NCBI RefSeq assembly: GCF_018991925.1
Contig: NW_024729696.1
Span: 91,001-155,000, forward strand
Reading direction: 5' to 3'
Source: Homarus americanus
Lineage: Eukaryota > Arthropoda > Malacostraca > Decapoda > Nephropidae
DNA length: 64,000 nt
Shown in pieces: positions 1 to 13,200 of this stretch (its first letter is position 1; each line of letters opens with the position of its first letter). Made by a program: the position numbers and the translations under genes. Below the pieces are notes generated by a model. It was given only the letters and a program-made list of their open reading frames with translations. It made no database searches and was not told the origin of the DNA.

Positions 1-82
1 GTTCTTCAAGCTTTCGTTCAGCTTAAGTTTTTCCAGCTGGTTGTGTATGAAACTTCTGATGTTCCACGGTAAGTCGTTGTGT
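1..82 (-). CDS. Membrane dipeptidase exon carrying the HNDLPW zinc motif (partial, runs off left edge)
   Basis: Read on the minus strand, a long pyrimidine tract ending ctctgtctctctctcacag (83 upward) is followed at 82 by an exon. Its first base A completes a glycine codon begun by GG at the end of the exon at 29747-29924. It then reads HNDLPWNIRSF, then IHNQLEKLKLNESLKN, for 27 codons with no stop to the window edge. In the M19 membrane dipeptidase family, the His and Asp of HND at the start of the catalytic barrel are ligands of the two-zinc centre that hydrolyses dipeptides (cysteinyl-glycine and leukotriene D4 in the vertebrate enzymes). The joined text ...YPLIDG-HNDLPW matches the family's most conserved stretch, so the splice junction is well supported. 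The remaining zinc ligands should lie in exons to the left of this window. The exact paralogue cannot be told. Confidence 0.9.
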
Positions 83-219
83 CTGTGAGAGAGAGACAGA
101 GAGAGATAGAGAGAAAGAAGACAACAGTTGAACTTTTTATTTATTTTTTTTTTATTTATGTTCTAAAATAAGAAAACAGATACTTGTTTTTGTCTTGCCC
201 CTGCTTGTCTGTCTCAATT

Positions 220-730
220 CATGCCCCTACATACTTCTACTCTTGCCCCTGCCTTGCCTCTACTCATACCCCTGCCTGTTTCTACCTTTGCCCCTGCCTG
301 CCTCAACTCTTACCCCTGCCTACCCCAACTCTTACCCCTGCCTGCCTCTACTCTGTCTCCCACTCCGCCTCTACTCTGCCCCACCTGCCCCTACTCTGCC
401 CCTGCCTGTCTCAACTCTGGGTTCCCTGCCTGCCGCCCATCCCCCTTTGCCCGTTTTTCACATCTTCTGTCCCATGCTGCTGCCCTCCCCCTGCTGCTTC
501 CACCAGCCCTGCTTCCCTCTCATTCCTGCCCCTCACCCCTGCTCCTGCCCCTACTTCTGTCTCCTTCTGCCCCTACTTCTGCCCCCCTGCACTTGCCTCC
601 TGCTCTCTGCCCCCCTTGCACCTGCCACCCTGCTGCTCCTGCCCCACTGTTGCTGCTGCCTGCTCTGCCCCTGCACCTGTAACCCCCCAACCCTGCCCTG
701 CTTGCCCCCTGCTTGCCAGCCTCCCACCTG
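220..730. repeat. Pyrimidine-rich ~24-bp minisatellite
   Basis: Units like ctgcctcaactcttacccc recur with drift, becoming ctgctcctgcccctact downstream. All three plus frames are open through it, a composition effect and not a gene. Confidence 0.75.
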
Positions 731-837
731 CCTCTGCAGACCTGTTCCCACTACTGCTGCTGCCTCACCCCAGAAGAGGTGAACAATGACAATCAGCACA
801 CTTGTCAGACTCGCCAATATTCCTGCTGATTTGCACA

Positions 838-1535
838 GACACAGAGACACACACGACACAGAGAGACATACACACAGAGACACACACACACGACACAGAG
901 ACACACACGACACAGAGACACACACGACACAGAGACACGAGACACAGAGACACACACGACACAGAGACACACACACGACACAGAGACATACACGACACAG
1001 ACACACACTCACACGACACAGAGAGACACAGTCACAGAGATACACACGACACAGAGACACACAAACGATACAGAGACACACAGACACACACTCACACGAC
1101 ACAGAGAGACAGTCACAGAGACACTTACGACACAGAGACACACACACGACACAGAGACACACAGTCACAGAGATACACACGACACAGAGACACACAAACG
1201 ATACAGAGACACACAGACACACACTCACACGACACAGAGAGACAGTCACAGAGACACTTACGACACAGAGACACACACACGACACAGAGACACACAGTCA
1301 CAGAGATACACACGACACAGAGACACACACACGACACAGAGACACACACACGACACAGAGACACACAGTCACAGAGACACATAATGACAGAGACACACAC
1401 GAAACAGGCACACACGAAACAGACACACAGTCACAGAGACACATACGACGCAGAGACACTCGGAAACACTCAGACACACACAGACACACTCAGACAAAGA
1501 CATACACAGACACACAGACAATCTGCTTCACTCAG
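838..1535. repeat. GACACAGAGACACACAC satellite with 133-bp higher-order period
   Basis: Short gacacagagacacacac units alternate with cagtcacagaga variants. The block starting gtcacagagatacacac recurs at 1031, 1164 and 1297, a 133-bp higher-order repeat. Open frames on both strands ([16 protein letters not shown]) are repeat translations. Confidence 0.85.
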
Positions 1536-1642
1536 GTTTTGTTTTTTATTATAATTCGCTTTTGATGCTCCCTCTTCCTCGTTCAATAAATGAGCTAGTT
1601 CACTGTTTCATACTGTCTTATTGTTCTTGTTTGTTGAAAATA

Positions 1643-1645
<3 letters not shown>

Positions 1646-1692
<47 letters not shown>
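1646..1692. repeat. (CT)n microsatellite
   Basis: Uninterrupted CT dinucleotides. Confidence 0.98.
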
Positions 1693-1694
<2 letters not shown>

Positions 1695-1789
1695 GCTCCC
1701 AAATGCCCCCCTCCCCCTTGTTAGTCAGTTAGGATCCATTTCAGATATCTGCCTCGTTTCTCTCAGTCACTGTCCCGATTAGTTTTCCA

Positions 1790-1790
<1 letters not shown>

Positions 1791-1858
<68 letters not shown>
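1791..1858. repeat. (GT)n microsatellite
   Basis: Uninterrupted TG dinucleotides. Confidence 0.98.
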
Positions 1859-1862
<4 letters not shown>

Positions 1863-2019
1863 TCTTTGTCACACCCAAATATTTTATATTCGCTGCGTAT
1901 TTCTGTGTCGCAGTTCTTTGCATGATTCTCTTTAGCGAAAGTATATAGGAAATACATTTTTTCTTTATAATTTAGTTTTTTCTCTAAATCAACGAAGGAA
2001 AGATTTCACAAACTTTTTT

Positions 2020-2150
2020 CCCCTGTGGCATACTTATATTATGATTTTTTTCCCGGTGACATCCTTATATTATGACTTTTTTCCCGGTGGCTTTCTTAAA
2101 TTATGTTTTTTTCCCGGTGGCATACTTATATTATGACTTTTTTCCCGGTT
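2020..2150. repeat. ~34-bp minisatellite
   Basis: About four units of ttttttcccggtggcatact plus tatattatgac with small changes. Confidence 0.8.
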
Positions 2151-2247
2151 GATGTGGTCGATTGAAACCTGTACTGAGTAATTACAGTCTGTTATTGATT
2201 TTTTTTCTTGTTATCTCGGTGGACTAACTTTAGGATGGAGTTCACGG

Positions 2248-2293
2248 TGTATGTATGTATGTTTGTATGTATGTATGTATATATGTATGTATG

Positions 2294-2327
<34 letters not shown>

Positions 2328-2384
2328 TGTATGTATGTATGTATGTATGTATGTATGTATGTATGTATGTATGTATGTATGTAC
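2248..2384. repeat. (GTAT)n microsatellite
   Basis: Tetranucleotide run with a few gtatat interruptions near its start. Confidence 0.97.
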
Positions 2385-2682
2385 GACTAAGTCAATCCAT
2401 GGGACGCCGAGTTAGTACATAATGGAAAGCTGAAATAGATTCTTCAACACTGAGGAACTTCAACTTAGCAGAGAAAATTGATCAAGAACAACCCCCTTAT
2501 CTACATGACCTTCAGACAAGACCTTTATCCAGCAACAACTTCTACAGGAGGAAACATGATATCGTCTGTTGGCTGAATCAGGATAACACAATTTGCAAAA
2601 GACTTGTATAATACCGGCAAAAGTATTGACACCAATATCCATGAACGTTTTGTTATGTGTAAAGTTTTTATATTATGGCTGT

Positions 2683-2812
2683 CCCCGAGACCTTCAAGTA
2701 GTAAGATCACGAGACCTTCAAGTAGTAAGATCACGAGACCTTCAAGTAGTAAGATCACGAGACCTTCAGCCAGTAAGATCACGAGACCCGCAGTTTGTAA
2801 GATCACGACAAG
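2683..2812. repeat. 24-bp minisatellite
   Basis: Five units of gagaccttcaagtagtaaga plus tcac, the last two diverged. The length is a multiple of three, so it stays open on both strands (RDLQVVRS / LLEGLVIL). Confidence 0.9.
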
Positions 2813-4370
2813 AGTTTAGTTCAAGAGAGAATTTCTGGAACCTCTTCACTACTGACCCAGGTGGACGTGTGTTACTGCTGCTCCACCACTGAGACCAAGA
2901 CTGAATCATTGCAACTGAAGTGTTCGACAACTTTACCCCCAAACAATTCTTAGATGTAACAAGAAAGGTCAAACATCTTCTGAGACTCAAAACGAACTTT
3001 ACTCTTAATATCATGCTGGCTTTCTGGTCCTCTTGCGCAATGCCACCAAGAAACACACACACCGCTGGCGGGATATTGACTCGTGGTGTTGTGTCGCTCC
3101 AGTACATTTAATCAATTCACTAGGACAGAGGTTCACAGGTCGTCAATCACAAGTACAGAGCCAAGACCTGCTCCCCATCCGCCCCCCCTAGAGTGGCTGT
3201 ATCTTCCAGCACGTGTAATCTGCCCTGCCAGGTGAATGGTATCAAAGGGATGATTACCTGTAGGCCAGCGGTGATGGGTGGTTATGAGAGCTGACAAAAG
3301 GCGTCTATTATGAACACTCTGCTGGTGTGAGGAACAAAATTGGGCAAGTGAGGGATGAGCGAGGTTGAGGGAGGCTGATTACACTGAAAAATTGAGGTGT
3401 AAAATTTTCCTCTCTTGTCTTTATAGCTGAACTATGATTCTCAGCAGCTTGGCCTTTGATTTTTTTCTTCGTAATTGGCTGTCATAAAACACAATAACGT
3501 CCAAAGTCTCATCAGAATTACACTAACACTTTACCTTGACCAAACACGTTCCCTTAGCACATGATTGGAACTTAATTACCCCCCCCCAAGTCATTACCTT
3601 AAGCAAACACCTTCACTTAACACTAGTAATGCGACTGAACCTTTGTGAATCTCAAGTCTTATTTACGAGAACTTGTGGATTATTCTCGTAAGTCACTTTT
3701 GTTTTGGGGTGTTTTATTTCCCAAGTCTTCCTGAAACACAAACTTATACTTCCTCCTCACAACAGTTATGTCACAGTTCTTTTATTGTTGACTTTTATTG
3801 TGTTTTTATTCTCCTCCTTCGTAAAGATTCCCCAGTAGAAAGAAAGCAAGAGATAAACAGACATGAGAAAGAACAAAGAAATAGGAACTAATTGAATTTG
3901 AATATGCTCTTTACGCCTTTGTTTATTACTGTGCATAAATGAAGAGACGACAAAACACAATGAAAAGTATCCATTCTTGGCTCTCACCCATTCATTTCTT
4001 TTTTTTTCAATCATTATCTTTGTTTATCAATTCATTAACATTATTTTATTCCACTCTTGTTCTGTTTATCGATTGTGTTTTTTATCGTTTCATTTAATAA
4101 TATTTAATTTGCTGTTGTTGTTTATGACACAACGCGATATTAATTTTGAACTGTTTTATTGCCACTTTCTTACATCGTTCTTATCATTTGACTTACTGAT
4201 TTTTTTTCATCTTTTCGTCACACCATAAGATTAAATATTGACTATTTTTTGTTTTCCTTTCTGTATATTTTACATTTCATTCAATTTATCAATTTTCCCC
4301 ATCTTTCCATCACATTAAACTAATTATTATCTACCTTTTATCTCATTTATTATTTAACCTTATTTATCAT

Positions 4371-4454
<84 letters not shown>

Positions 4455-4474
4455 TAATAACAATAATAATACCA
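4371..4474. repeat. (ACT)n then (AAT)n microsatellite
   Basis: ACT triplets change to AAT triplets at about 4413. Confidence 0.97.
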
Positions 4475-4802
4475 GAGTGTTTACATTTTTCCCGTGACTG
4501 GGGGCTTGAGTGTGAACAGTTGTATGCAAATTTTTCGTTGGCTTCTGGACTGTTCGAACCTTACATTCATTCCACATTCTGAACCATTTTTGCAGATCCT
4601 GTTGCCCAGTGAATCGTTTTCCGTTCAATCCCCTTATCGAAGTGTTCGCTAGAAAGAGAGTCCCCGTTCTGAATTTCAAGTGTATTGAGCCTAAAATTCC
4701 GTCTAGAAAAATGGAAAAGATTGAAGAACGAGAAAAAGAAATTTAGAGAGATATATTGCCTACGAATCCCAGGAGAGGATAGAGTGATGTTTGTTTGTGT
4801 AC

Positions 4803-4970
4803 GTGAGAGAGAGAGAGGAGGAGGGAGAGTGAGAGAATGGGAAGGAAGGAGAGGGAGAGTGAGATAGTAAAGGAAGCAGAGATAACGAGGGAGAGAGAGT
4901 GAGGGAGGGAGGGAAGGAATGAGAGAGGGTAGTAAGGTGAGATATTGAGGGAGAGAGAGAGAGAGAGAGC
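4803..4970. repeat. GA-rich purine block
   Basis: Degenerate gagagagggagg text, followed at 5085-5156 by ctgtctgtctat repeats. Confidence 0.8.
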
Positions 4971-5265
4971 AGACTTTTCATAAACTCATGATCACCTCTG
5001 TTGTGAGAGACGTCCATGAAGACATTAATGTTAACGCCAAAAAAATTACCATCCAAAATTATCTATATAACTATTTATCTGTCTGTCTGTGTCTATCTAT
5101 CTGTCTGTCTGTCTGTGTCTTTCTATCTATTTATCTGTCTGTCTATGTCTATCTATCGGGGCGCCCATACCACTGAACATATACGCGGTGGGATATAAGG
5201 AAATGTATTTGAATGAAAACAAAAACTTATCCTCTTTATTTGGATTTTAGTAAGGATATTAGTAC

Positions 5266-5269
<4 letters not shown>

Positions 5270-5337
<68 letters not shown>

Positions 5338-5402
5338 CATGGAGTGAGTTTGGTTTCAAGCCAAGAGGCAAATTTGATGGTCACTGACTTGGCACACACA
5401 CA

Positions 5403-5498
<96 letters not shown>

Positions 5499-5515
5499 AA
5501 CATACGTACACACAC
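5270..5515. repeat. Two (CA)n tracts around a duplicated spacer
   Basis: Pure CA at 5270-5335 and interrupted CA at 5394-5515. The text between them (ttcaagccaagaggcaaattt plus gatggtca) is echoed just after the second tract (ttcaagccaagatgcaaatct plus gatggtca), so the tract and its flank were duplicated as a unit. Confidence 0.9.
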
Positions 5516-7392
5516 GAAGTAAGTCTTCAAGCCAAGATGCAAATCTGATGGTCAGTGGTCCGGCCACTCAAAAATTTGATGGTAGTCTTGTGGTTATTGT
5601 CTGAGGCAGCCCCGTCATCTGCGCCTGGCGAAAACATCCAATATTTGGCCACCGGCAACTTCCCCCCACACACCCCCCATACCTCCCACACCCACACACT
5701 CTCATGGAAGCCTTGTAAATGATAGGGGGAAGGGTGGTGGTGGTGGTGGTTATTGGTAGTGATGATAAGAATAGGTTGATTGCGTTGGTGATGTTAACAG
5801 CCTTGGTGGTGGTGGTGAAGGTAAGAGTGGATTGAATGCGTTGGTGATGTTAGCAGCAGCGTAATGGTGGTAGTGAATGTGGTAAATATGGTTGTCCTGC
5901 TGGCAGTCATACTAATAATGGTGGTCGTGTTAGTGGTTTTTATGGTAGCAAATTGTTATTGTTGTTGTGAAAATGAGAGAACCGACAGCTGGGAGGTAAT
6001 GAACCAGAAGTAGAAATATATATACAAACCGTGATGATTCTCATTAATATTCATAGAACAATTAATAAGATAGAAAGAGTGGCCAGCATGGCGCAGCAGA
6101 CTGGCAGCTTCACAACTTTTAGAGGAGTGAATCATGGCCTCGCTCATACTCCCCATTATTGGCGACCGGGAATATATCGGGAACATGTCAGAAACACTTG
6201 GCGGGGAAAATACCCTATTTCTCTCTACGATAAAGTGTGGCATTGATCGTATATCTACAGAAGAGTGTAAAGGCCTGAGAACATACCCCAGGGTAGTTTT
6301 CTGTTGCCTTTTCTGTTTATATTCATACCCCCTAGGCTTCTGGTTTAGATATTTAACTCGTCAATATGATCACATGTACGGTATACTCTTTTCTTTAGTC
6401 GTATGATTTAGGTATAATAATTTCTGTCTGGTAACAGCATAGTAAAGTTGTTGTCTGATCCTGAATATAAAATTAGACCCGTAACTAAAACCGTCTCCTG
6501 GCAAACAATTTTTTTTTTTTTTTTTTTTTTACAATATGAACCAATTTTCTGAAACAACCAAGAGTTTTTTGTTCGTGTTCTTGGATCCAACACAATGTCA
6601 TTTGTCTTTATGGTAACCCACAAGTTTAATGCCTCGGCCAAAATTAAGCGTTTGCACACACTACGACAGATGCCGCTCCCGGATCAGACAATTAACAAAC
6701 TCCTGTAAGTCTCCTTGAGTAATGTTGCTCTTCCGGTCACTACAGAGTTGACGCATGACTCTCAAGTCCTCAACACATAGTGAGTCTTTGAGGACTTTTA
6801 CCTTATATGTGAGGACAGATTTGAGAACCTGTATTGACCTCAGGTGTAACCCACGTGAATTACATTACTAAGACAAAGTAAATTCTCCCTGAGTTTACTG
6901 CACGAGTGAACAGAATAGTCCTGCAAGTCTATAGTTACTTAATATTTCAGCCTCAAGTCGTGTGAGTTATGATACCACAGTGTTCACTTCATAAGGTACT
7001 CAGGAGCCGCCCATCAGAGTCTTAACTACTGGTTCATCGCCAGCAACACGTGAGTCAATGACAGCATCACTAGTCATATTAATTCACACCACAGGCTCTC
7101 ACATAACACCGTAGTGTACCCTCCACCCTCCTGTGAGGTACGTGTTTGAGGGAGGACACAAACGTCTCGCCCACAATTATTGAGGACACACCAGGTACCT
7201 GCAAGTACAAACTGATACCACTCTGAGAAATTAAATACGACAACATGATGTCGTAATACTTCCCAAAGTGTTTGTTGATTGACTGTCAAACACCTTCCTG
7301 AGACCAACATACACTGTGAACACTGTGTATCGAAACTCAGGCTGGTGCTGAATAGCGACTTCCAGCACAAGAATCCGGTCGACTGAAAATAG

Positions 7393-7713
7393 GTGGCGTG
7401 TGAATCAAGACAACTTAAGGCGCTGCATCAAAAGCAAATGGTTTTGAACCCGCCGCGGCAACAGATTAGCGAGGAGCTAGCTGGCAGCCTCGACATCCCA
7501 CTAATTACTGACATCCTTTCAGGCCTCTCCTCTCCTTTACCAGATACGGGCGACGAAGCTTCGCCTCAGGTCAAGCGGAAAGGTACCAGGATGCCAGACA
7601 GCAGACAGTCACTGGACAATAACATCACCTCCTTCCGTCAAGAAGTCATCGTCGACACAGATCTCATTTGCATTTACACGTTGCGTCTTCTTCTCAGCTC
7701 TCTATACCTATGA
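7393..7713 (+). other. Unidentified open stretch of ordinary composition
   Basis: The open frame includes QMVLNPPRQQISEELAGSLD, then IPLITDILSGLSSPLPDTGD, then EASPQVKRKGTRMPDSRQSL. It is one of few long frames here not made of repeats. It has no ATG at its start, no convincing acceptor upstream and only weak donor-like sites (ggtcaag, ggtacc). No family is recognised. Confidence 0.15.
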
Positions 7714-8756
7714 GAGGATGGCGCTCGTTCTTTTTTGACCATTGTGATAGTTGCCAGAGAGTTGCCGCCCAAATACCAGCCATCTGCTTGAGGGATCTCC
7801 TCTAATTACCTGAAATACCTGATCCAGCAAGCCTCACGCTCACTCAAGCCTCGAATAGACCAAGTAAGAGGAGGAGAACTGAGGTAAAGGAAGGTCCTGC
7901 GAGGGCTGGCAGGAGGCAGAATGACCATCACTTACAGTAACATTGTCTACGCTCCGCCTTGTTGATACAATATGACCGATGTTAGATATTGGTCACACAG
8001 GAAAATTAAACCAATTCAAAACCTAAAACAGAAGACCCGGATCTTTATTTAACCTAACGATTCTGGGGTGGATTTGGTTTAAAGTGGGATAAGTCTTCGT
8101 CGTTCCCGCCACAAGAGAGGAATAAATAAATTCACAGACCTGTTCGCTTTAACACCCGCCATTTCCCTTGGCTGGTCACAAGAAGTCACCCTTCCACTCT
8201 TTTTCAGCTCTGAAGTGGGACTCGACCCCTCTAACTTAGGACTGTCAGTTCTCCCTCAAGATGGGGTCTCTTATAACGTTTAAAATTGCCGGATTTAACA
8301 TATAAAAGAAAGAGAGAGGCCAAAATAGCGCCGACATTGCCTGAGGTTCTACTGTAAGTGGATAATATCTCTCATCCTTAATTACAGTGAGAGGAATTAA
8401 CATACCAGGTCCCTGAGAAGTGTTTATGTGCCGCAGTACCTCGACGGTAGCCATCCATCTTTCGTCTACCTGTCTGTAACTGTGACCAAGAATAAAGAAA
8501 AAAATATGAAAGAATAAGAGGGAGAGAGAATGAGAAAAAGACACAGCTAGAGTGACTTGTAACTGTTGGATAGAGATACGGGGAGAGAAACTGAGAAAGA
8601 AAGAAAGAAAGAAAGACAGAAAACCAACAAAGAGAAAACTTGAGAGAGTGGGGGAGAGAAAGAGATGAAGAAAGAAAGATAGTAAAATCAAGAAAGTGAG
8701 AAGACTTAAAACAGAGTAAGAGAAAGATAAAATAAATAATAAAGAGTTAAAACCCT

Positions 8757-8757
<1 letters not shown>

Positions 8758-8839
<82 letters not shown>
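8758..8839. repeat. (GA)n microsatellite
   Basis: Pure GA run following GA-rich degenerate sequence from about 8500. Confidence 0.97.
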
Positions 8840-8841
<2 letters not shown>

Positions 8842-9733
8842 ACAGACCTTTCCCAATACCAAACCAAAACAAACCTAAAATACAGTTATTACTCTAAACT
8901 CCGACTTCTACTTTTTCTTTCTTGTTTACATTTACTTGTTCCTCTTCTCTACTTGTCTCAACGGATGACGGAGGAGTTGGGTGGTGAGGTAAATCTTCAA
9001 CACACGGCAGATTTTCCCCCCTCAGTGGACGACATATCTCATGCTGTCATTTTACCTTGTCAATAAGTAATGTGAAATCCGTAACCTCTAATGGAATTTA
9101 TTGTATATATTCATGTGTATCTATTCGAATATATATATAGAGGGGAGGACTTGTGGGGGTCTAATTTGTATGTGTCTTGGGGGAGTGGGGTGTGTTAGTT
9201 AGTGGTGTTTCGGGGATGAAAATGTGTGCTGGATTATCAATATGTTTATTTTCACATTAACATACGTAGATGTGTGTGTGTGTGTGAGGTCCATGTACGT
9301 GTGGATATGTACGCGTACACACACACACACACACACACACGGACCCGCGCGCGTATCCTTTGAAAACAATTGCCTCTTTTGTGCATTGAGCCATAAACCT
9401 TTTTTTATTTCCCCTCAACACAAAAGCGGCTTCATCCCTGATAATGCATTGCAAAATATATATCAGCTTTCACAATTCACATGTATATATAGAGATATAA
9501 ACATTAAACAGTACTAATGAATTTGGAGCAGCAGCAGTTTTCATAATTATAATTTCAACGCCGCGGCCAACAGGAGTTTTATCACCGCTGTGGTTAATAA
9601 ATAAATAAATGATTGATACATATCGGTGTTCAGATATATATTATACACACTTACTCCAACGGTGATGCCATTACTTAAAACATTCTACCAACTCCTCTTT
9701 TGAGACCACCTTCAGCGCCTGTCACTACTCTGC

Positions 9734-9738
<5 letters not shown>

Positions 9739-9764
<26 letters not shown>

Positions 9765-9787
9765 TCATCATCATCATCATCATCATC
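9739..9787. repeat. (CA)n then (ATC)n
   Basis: Compound microsatellite. Confidence 0.95.
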
Positions 9788-9835
9788 GGCAAAGGTTAAC
9801 GCTTCTAAGTGACGCACACATACAGTACGTAGAAG

Positions 9836-10110
9836 TGAGGTGAGGTGAGGTGGAGATGAGGTGGAGATGAGGTAAATTTGAGGTGAGAATATGTGAGATG
9901 ATAATGGGGGTGAGGTACAGGGAAGGTAAGGTAAGGTTAAGGTGAGCTGAGGTAAAAATTAGGTGAAATTAAGAAAGTACAGGTGATGTAAAGTACAGGT
10001 GAGGGTAAACGAGGAGGTGAGGTGAAGTAAAGTACAGGTAAGAGTAAACGAGGAGAGGTGAAGTGAAGTAAATGACAGGTGAGAAACAGGTGAGGTGAGG
10101 TGTGCGCCAC
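9836..10110. repeat. Degenerate GTGAGGTGAGGT repeat
   Basis: gaggtgaagtaaagtacaggt-like units drift across about 270 bp. Confidence 0.75.
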
Positions 10111-10328
10111 GACTAATGACAAGGGAAGAAAAGGTAGCCAGCCAGCAGTCTCGTGAGCCAAACATCCTGATCCTTCATTAGTACGTGAAGGTGAGCCGGA
10201 TTATACTCGGAGGAGTCTTAATAATACCTCAACCTGCCACAGTCTTCAAAAGGGAAACTTATGAGAGGGTGAGAAAGTGTTCATAATGATGGGGAGATGT
10301 ATTGACTCCCAGAGAATGAGAGCACAGA

Positions 10329-10437
<109 letters not shown>

Positions 10438-11029
10438 AATAAATGTTACGCGTCAACACTCACGAGAGACTACACCGTTTCTCTTCATTATCGGTAAACT
10501 TTGACCTTTGCAGCAACGCCAACAAAATGAACACAAATCCTAAATCTGGCTGGATTTATTTACCCAGAGTGTTAAAAAGTATCTCTTGTCTGTGTGTAGT
10601 AGTGTAGTGTTTCATCTAGTTAAAACAAAAAGTTATGAAATGTAGAAAAGGTTATAGATGTGTCCTGATTTAATAATAACCTTTGATGTTTTAGGCCGCG
10701 TACAGCAGGTCAACAAACACTTAACCAATTATAAACTTATTGTGTTTTTTTTTATGGTTTTAGTGAGTCGCGGGGTTAAGTTAGCCTTATGTTAGGTTAG
10801 TTTAGGTTAATATAGGGTTATGCTAGACTAGAGTGTGTTAGGTTAGGTTAGGTTTTCAATTTCATCTTTATTAACTGAGATATAAAGAAAACGAACTTGT
10901 GGTGTATGTTTCCTGCCTCAGCTCAAAAAACAACACTAACAACAATGACATCAAGAACTACTACAACAACAAGAACCACCACCACAACAACAACAAAAAG
11001 AACAGATGGAGAGCGCTAGGGTGATGGGT

Positions 11030-11170
11030 GGAGTGGGTGGAGAGCGCTAAGGAAGGGGGCGGGAGGGAGAGAAGGAAAGTAGGGAGGGAAGAAGGAAAGG
11101 AGGGTGGGAAGGGAGGGAGGGAGGAAGGAAGGAAGGAAGGAAGGAAGGAAGGAAGGAAGGAAGGAAGGAA
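11030..11170. repeat. GGAA-type purine repeat
   Basis: Degenerate gggagggaagg text ending in (GGAA)n at 11120-11170. GA-rich low complexity continues from 11280 to 11740, followed by CT-rich text to 12350. Confidence 0.9.
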
Positions 11171-12262
11171 GAGAACCCAGCACTGCAGTCGCCGGCAATA
11201 TTAGCTCCTAACGATGATTATTTCAGTGGTCATTACTGGCGGTGAAACACGAGAGGTAATTAGTCAAGCCTTCAGTAGGGTGTGGAGGGGATAGGTAGAC
11301 AAGAGGAGAAGGAAGAATGGGAAGGGGAGGAAGACAAGGAGAGAAGTAAGAGAAAGGAGGAAGAAAGGGAAGGGCAGAAGGTAAAAGAAGAGAAGGAAGG
11401 GAAGAAGGGGGAAGAGGGGAAGGAAGAAAACTAATGATGATGAACAGAAGAGGAAATAGGAAAGGAACAAGGTGGAAGTGGAAGACAATAGGAAGGAGGG
11501 CGAGAGGAAGAGGAGAAAAAGGGGAAAGGAAGTGGTGGAGGATAGGAAGGAGAGGACGAAAAGGAAGGGGAAACTATGAGGAGGAGGAGACAAGAGGAAG
11601 AAGTGGAGGCGTTGAAAAATATAAGGGAAAAGAATAAGGGAAGAAGATAAATGAAGAAGAGTGGAAAGACAAGAGAAAGAGAAAAGAATAGAGGAAGGGA
11701 AATGAGGCGGGATGGAGAGGAGAGGAGGAAGGTAGGATGGAAACATGTACATCCTTGGTTGCCATGGTTACCTCTCTCCTTTCACTTCCTTGTCTTCTTC
11801 CGCCTCCTCTTCCTCCTACTCCTTTCAACGATTGGGAGGTAGTGAAAGGAGAGGAAATTAAGGAGAAAGAGGGAGGAGGAAGGAGGTATGCATCCATTAT
11901 TGTCATGATAACTTATTATAATCCTCCTCTACCTCCTCCCCCTTCTTTTCTTTCATCCCCATATTCATCTCTTTGTTCTTCTCTCATTCCTCCTTATTCT
12001 CATTCTTCCTCCTCCTCCTCCTCCTCACATTCCTCGTCACCCTCCTCCTCTTCCTCCCGCTAGGTGGAGGAGGGGCTACCATCTAAGGTTGCTATGGTAA
12101 CATCTTACCATCTTGATCCTGCCTCTCACCTCGTGGCTCCTTCTTCTTCTCCTCCTCCTTCTTTTCTCTTTCTTCGCTCCATTTTCAACTCTCTTCTTCT
12201 TCTTCCTCCTCCTCCTCCTCCTCCTCCCTTCGTCATTTTTACTGTTGATCATTTTAGCAGCC

Positions 12263-12298
<36 letters not shown>

Positions 12299-12446
12299 AT
12301 GAACAGTACCCCCTCCACCTCCCTTCCTCCCCTCTCCTCCCCTCTAAGGAGCTATAAAGTTTAATACCACAGAGGGGAGCAACTGTGTCAAACAGGGATT
12401 AATGGTTTCATATTCATATTCATAGGTGTGTGTTCAGGTGCAGATG

Positions 12447-12447
<1 letters not shown>

Positions 12448-12528
<81 letters not shown>
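12448..12528. repeat. (GT)n microsatellite
   Basis: About 40 GT units. Confidence 0.98.
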
Positions 12529-12530
<2 letters not shown>

Positions 12531-12608
12531 AATACCTGCCAGCTGTTTCTGTCTGCCTTCAATTCCCCGCCGTGTATTATTGTCAATCTTACTTTGGGAG
12601 GGGCTATG

Positions 12609-12945
12609 CTACACCGCTTCCACCACCACTACCACCATTAACACTACCACCATTAACACTACCACCATCACTACACTACCACCATCACCACTACTATTAT
12701 CATCACTATCATCATCACCACTACCACCACCATTATCCACCACCACCGTTATCACCATCACCATCTATCACCACCACCACACACACCACCACCACACACA
12801 TCACCATCATTATCACCACCACCATTATCACCACCACCATTATCACCATCACCACCACCACCACCACCATCATCATTATCACCACCACCACCACCACCAT
12901 CATTATCACCACCACCACCACCACCACCACCATCATTATCACCAC
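12609..12945. repeat. CAC/ATC trinucleotide region
   Basis: Mixed caccaccatcatt triplets over 335 bp. Poly-His and poly-Thr frames here are artefacts. Confidence 0.92.
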
Positions 12946-13029
12946 CTGAGAGTCACATTAAATTAACTTCATTATTAATTGGACAGACAGGAACCGGCTG
13001 ACGCCATGTCGTATAGAAATTTGGGTCGT

Positions 13030-13200
13030 CACATGAATGTCTGGAGCTTCGAACGGATGACGGGCTTTAAGTGGATATCTGAGGCTCCATGTGGATGTCT
13101 GGGGCTTCAGGTGGATATCTGAGCTTCATGAGAATATCTGGGACTTTATGTGGATGTCTGGGGCTTCATGTGGATGTCTGGGGCTTCATGTGGATGTCTG
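13030..13200. repeat. 20-bp minisatellite abutting the LINE endonuclease
   Basis: Units of tggatgtctggggcttcatg, three perfect at the right end and about five diverged to the left. It starts exactly where the endonuclease frame ends. Confidence 0.85.

Noticed and set aside
184..789. Long Cys/Pro-rich open frames in three plus frames
   Set aside because: They translate a pyrimidine-rich minisatellite. All frames are open together, and there is no splice or start context.
786..1565. Open frames over 240 codons on both strands ([16 protein letters not shown])
   Set aside because: Pure consequence of the GACACAGAGACACACAC satellite lacking stop codons.
5956..6406. Overlapping open frames on both strands near 6.0-6.4 kb (MASLILPIIGDREYIGNMSE / PHFIVERNRVFSPPS)
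   Set aside because: Ordinary composition, but no splice sites, start context or recognised family. Could be part of an unknown dispersed repeat; not enough to call.
8206..8280. Plus-strand terminal exon SEVGLDPSNLGLSVLPQDGV
   Set aside because: Good acceptor (ctctttttcag), but only 24 codons, no partner exon and no poly-A context of note.
9655..9735. Minus-strand exon between ccctgcag and gtaagtg
   Set aside because: All three frames contain a stop within the interval.
12428..12966. Poly-Cys/Val, poly-His and poly-Thr frames
   Set aside because: Translations of (GT)n and CAC/ATC triplet repeats.
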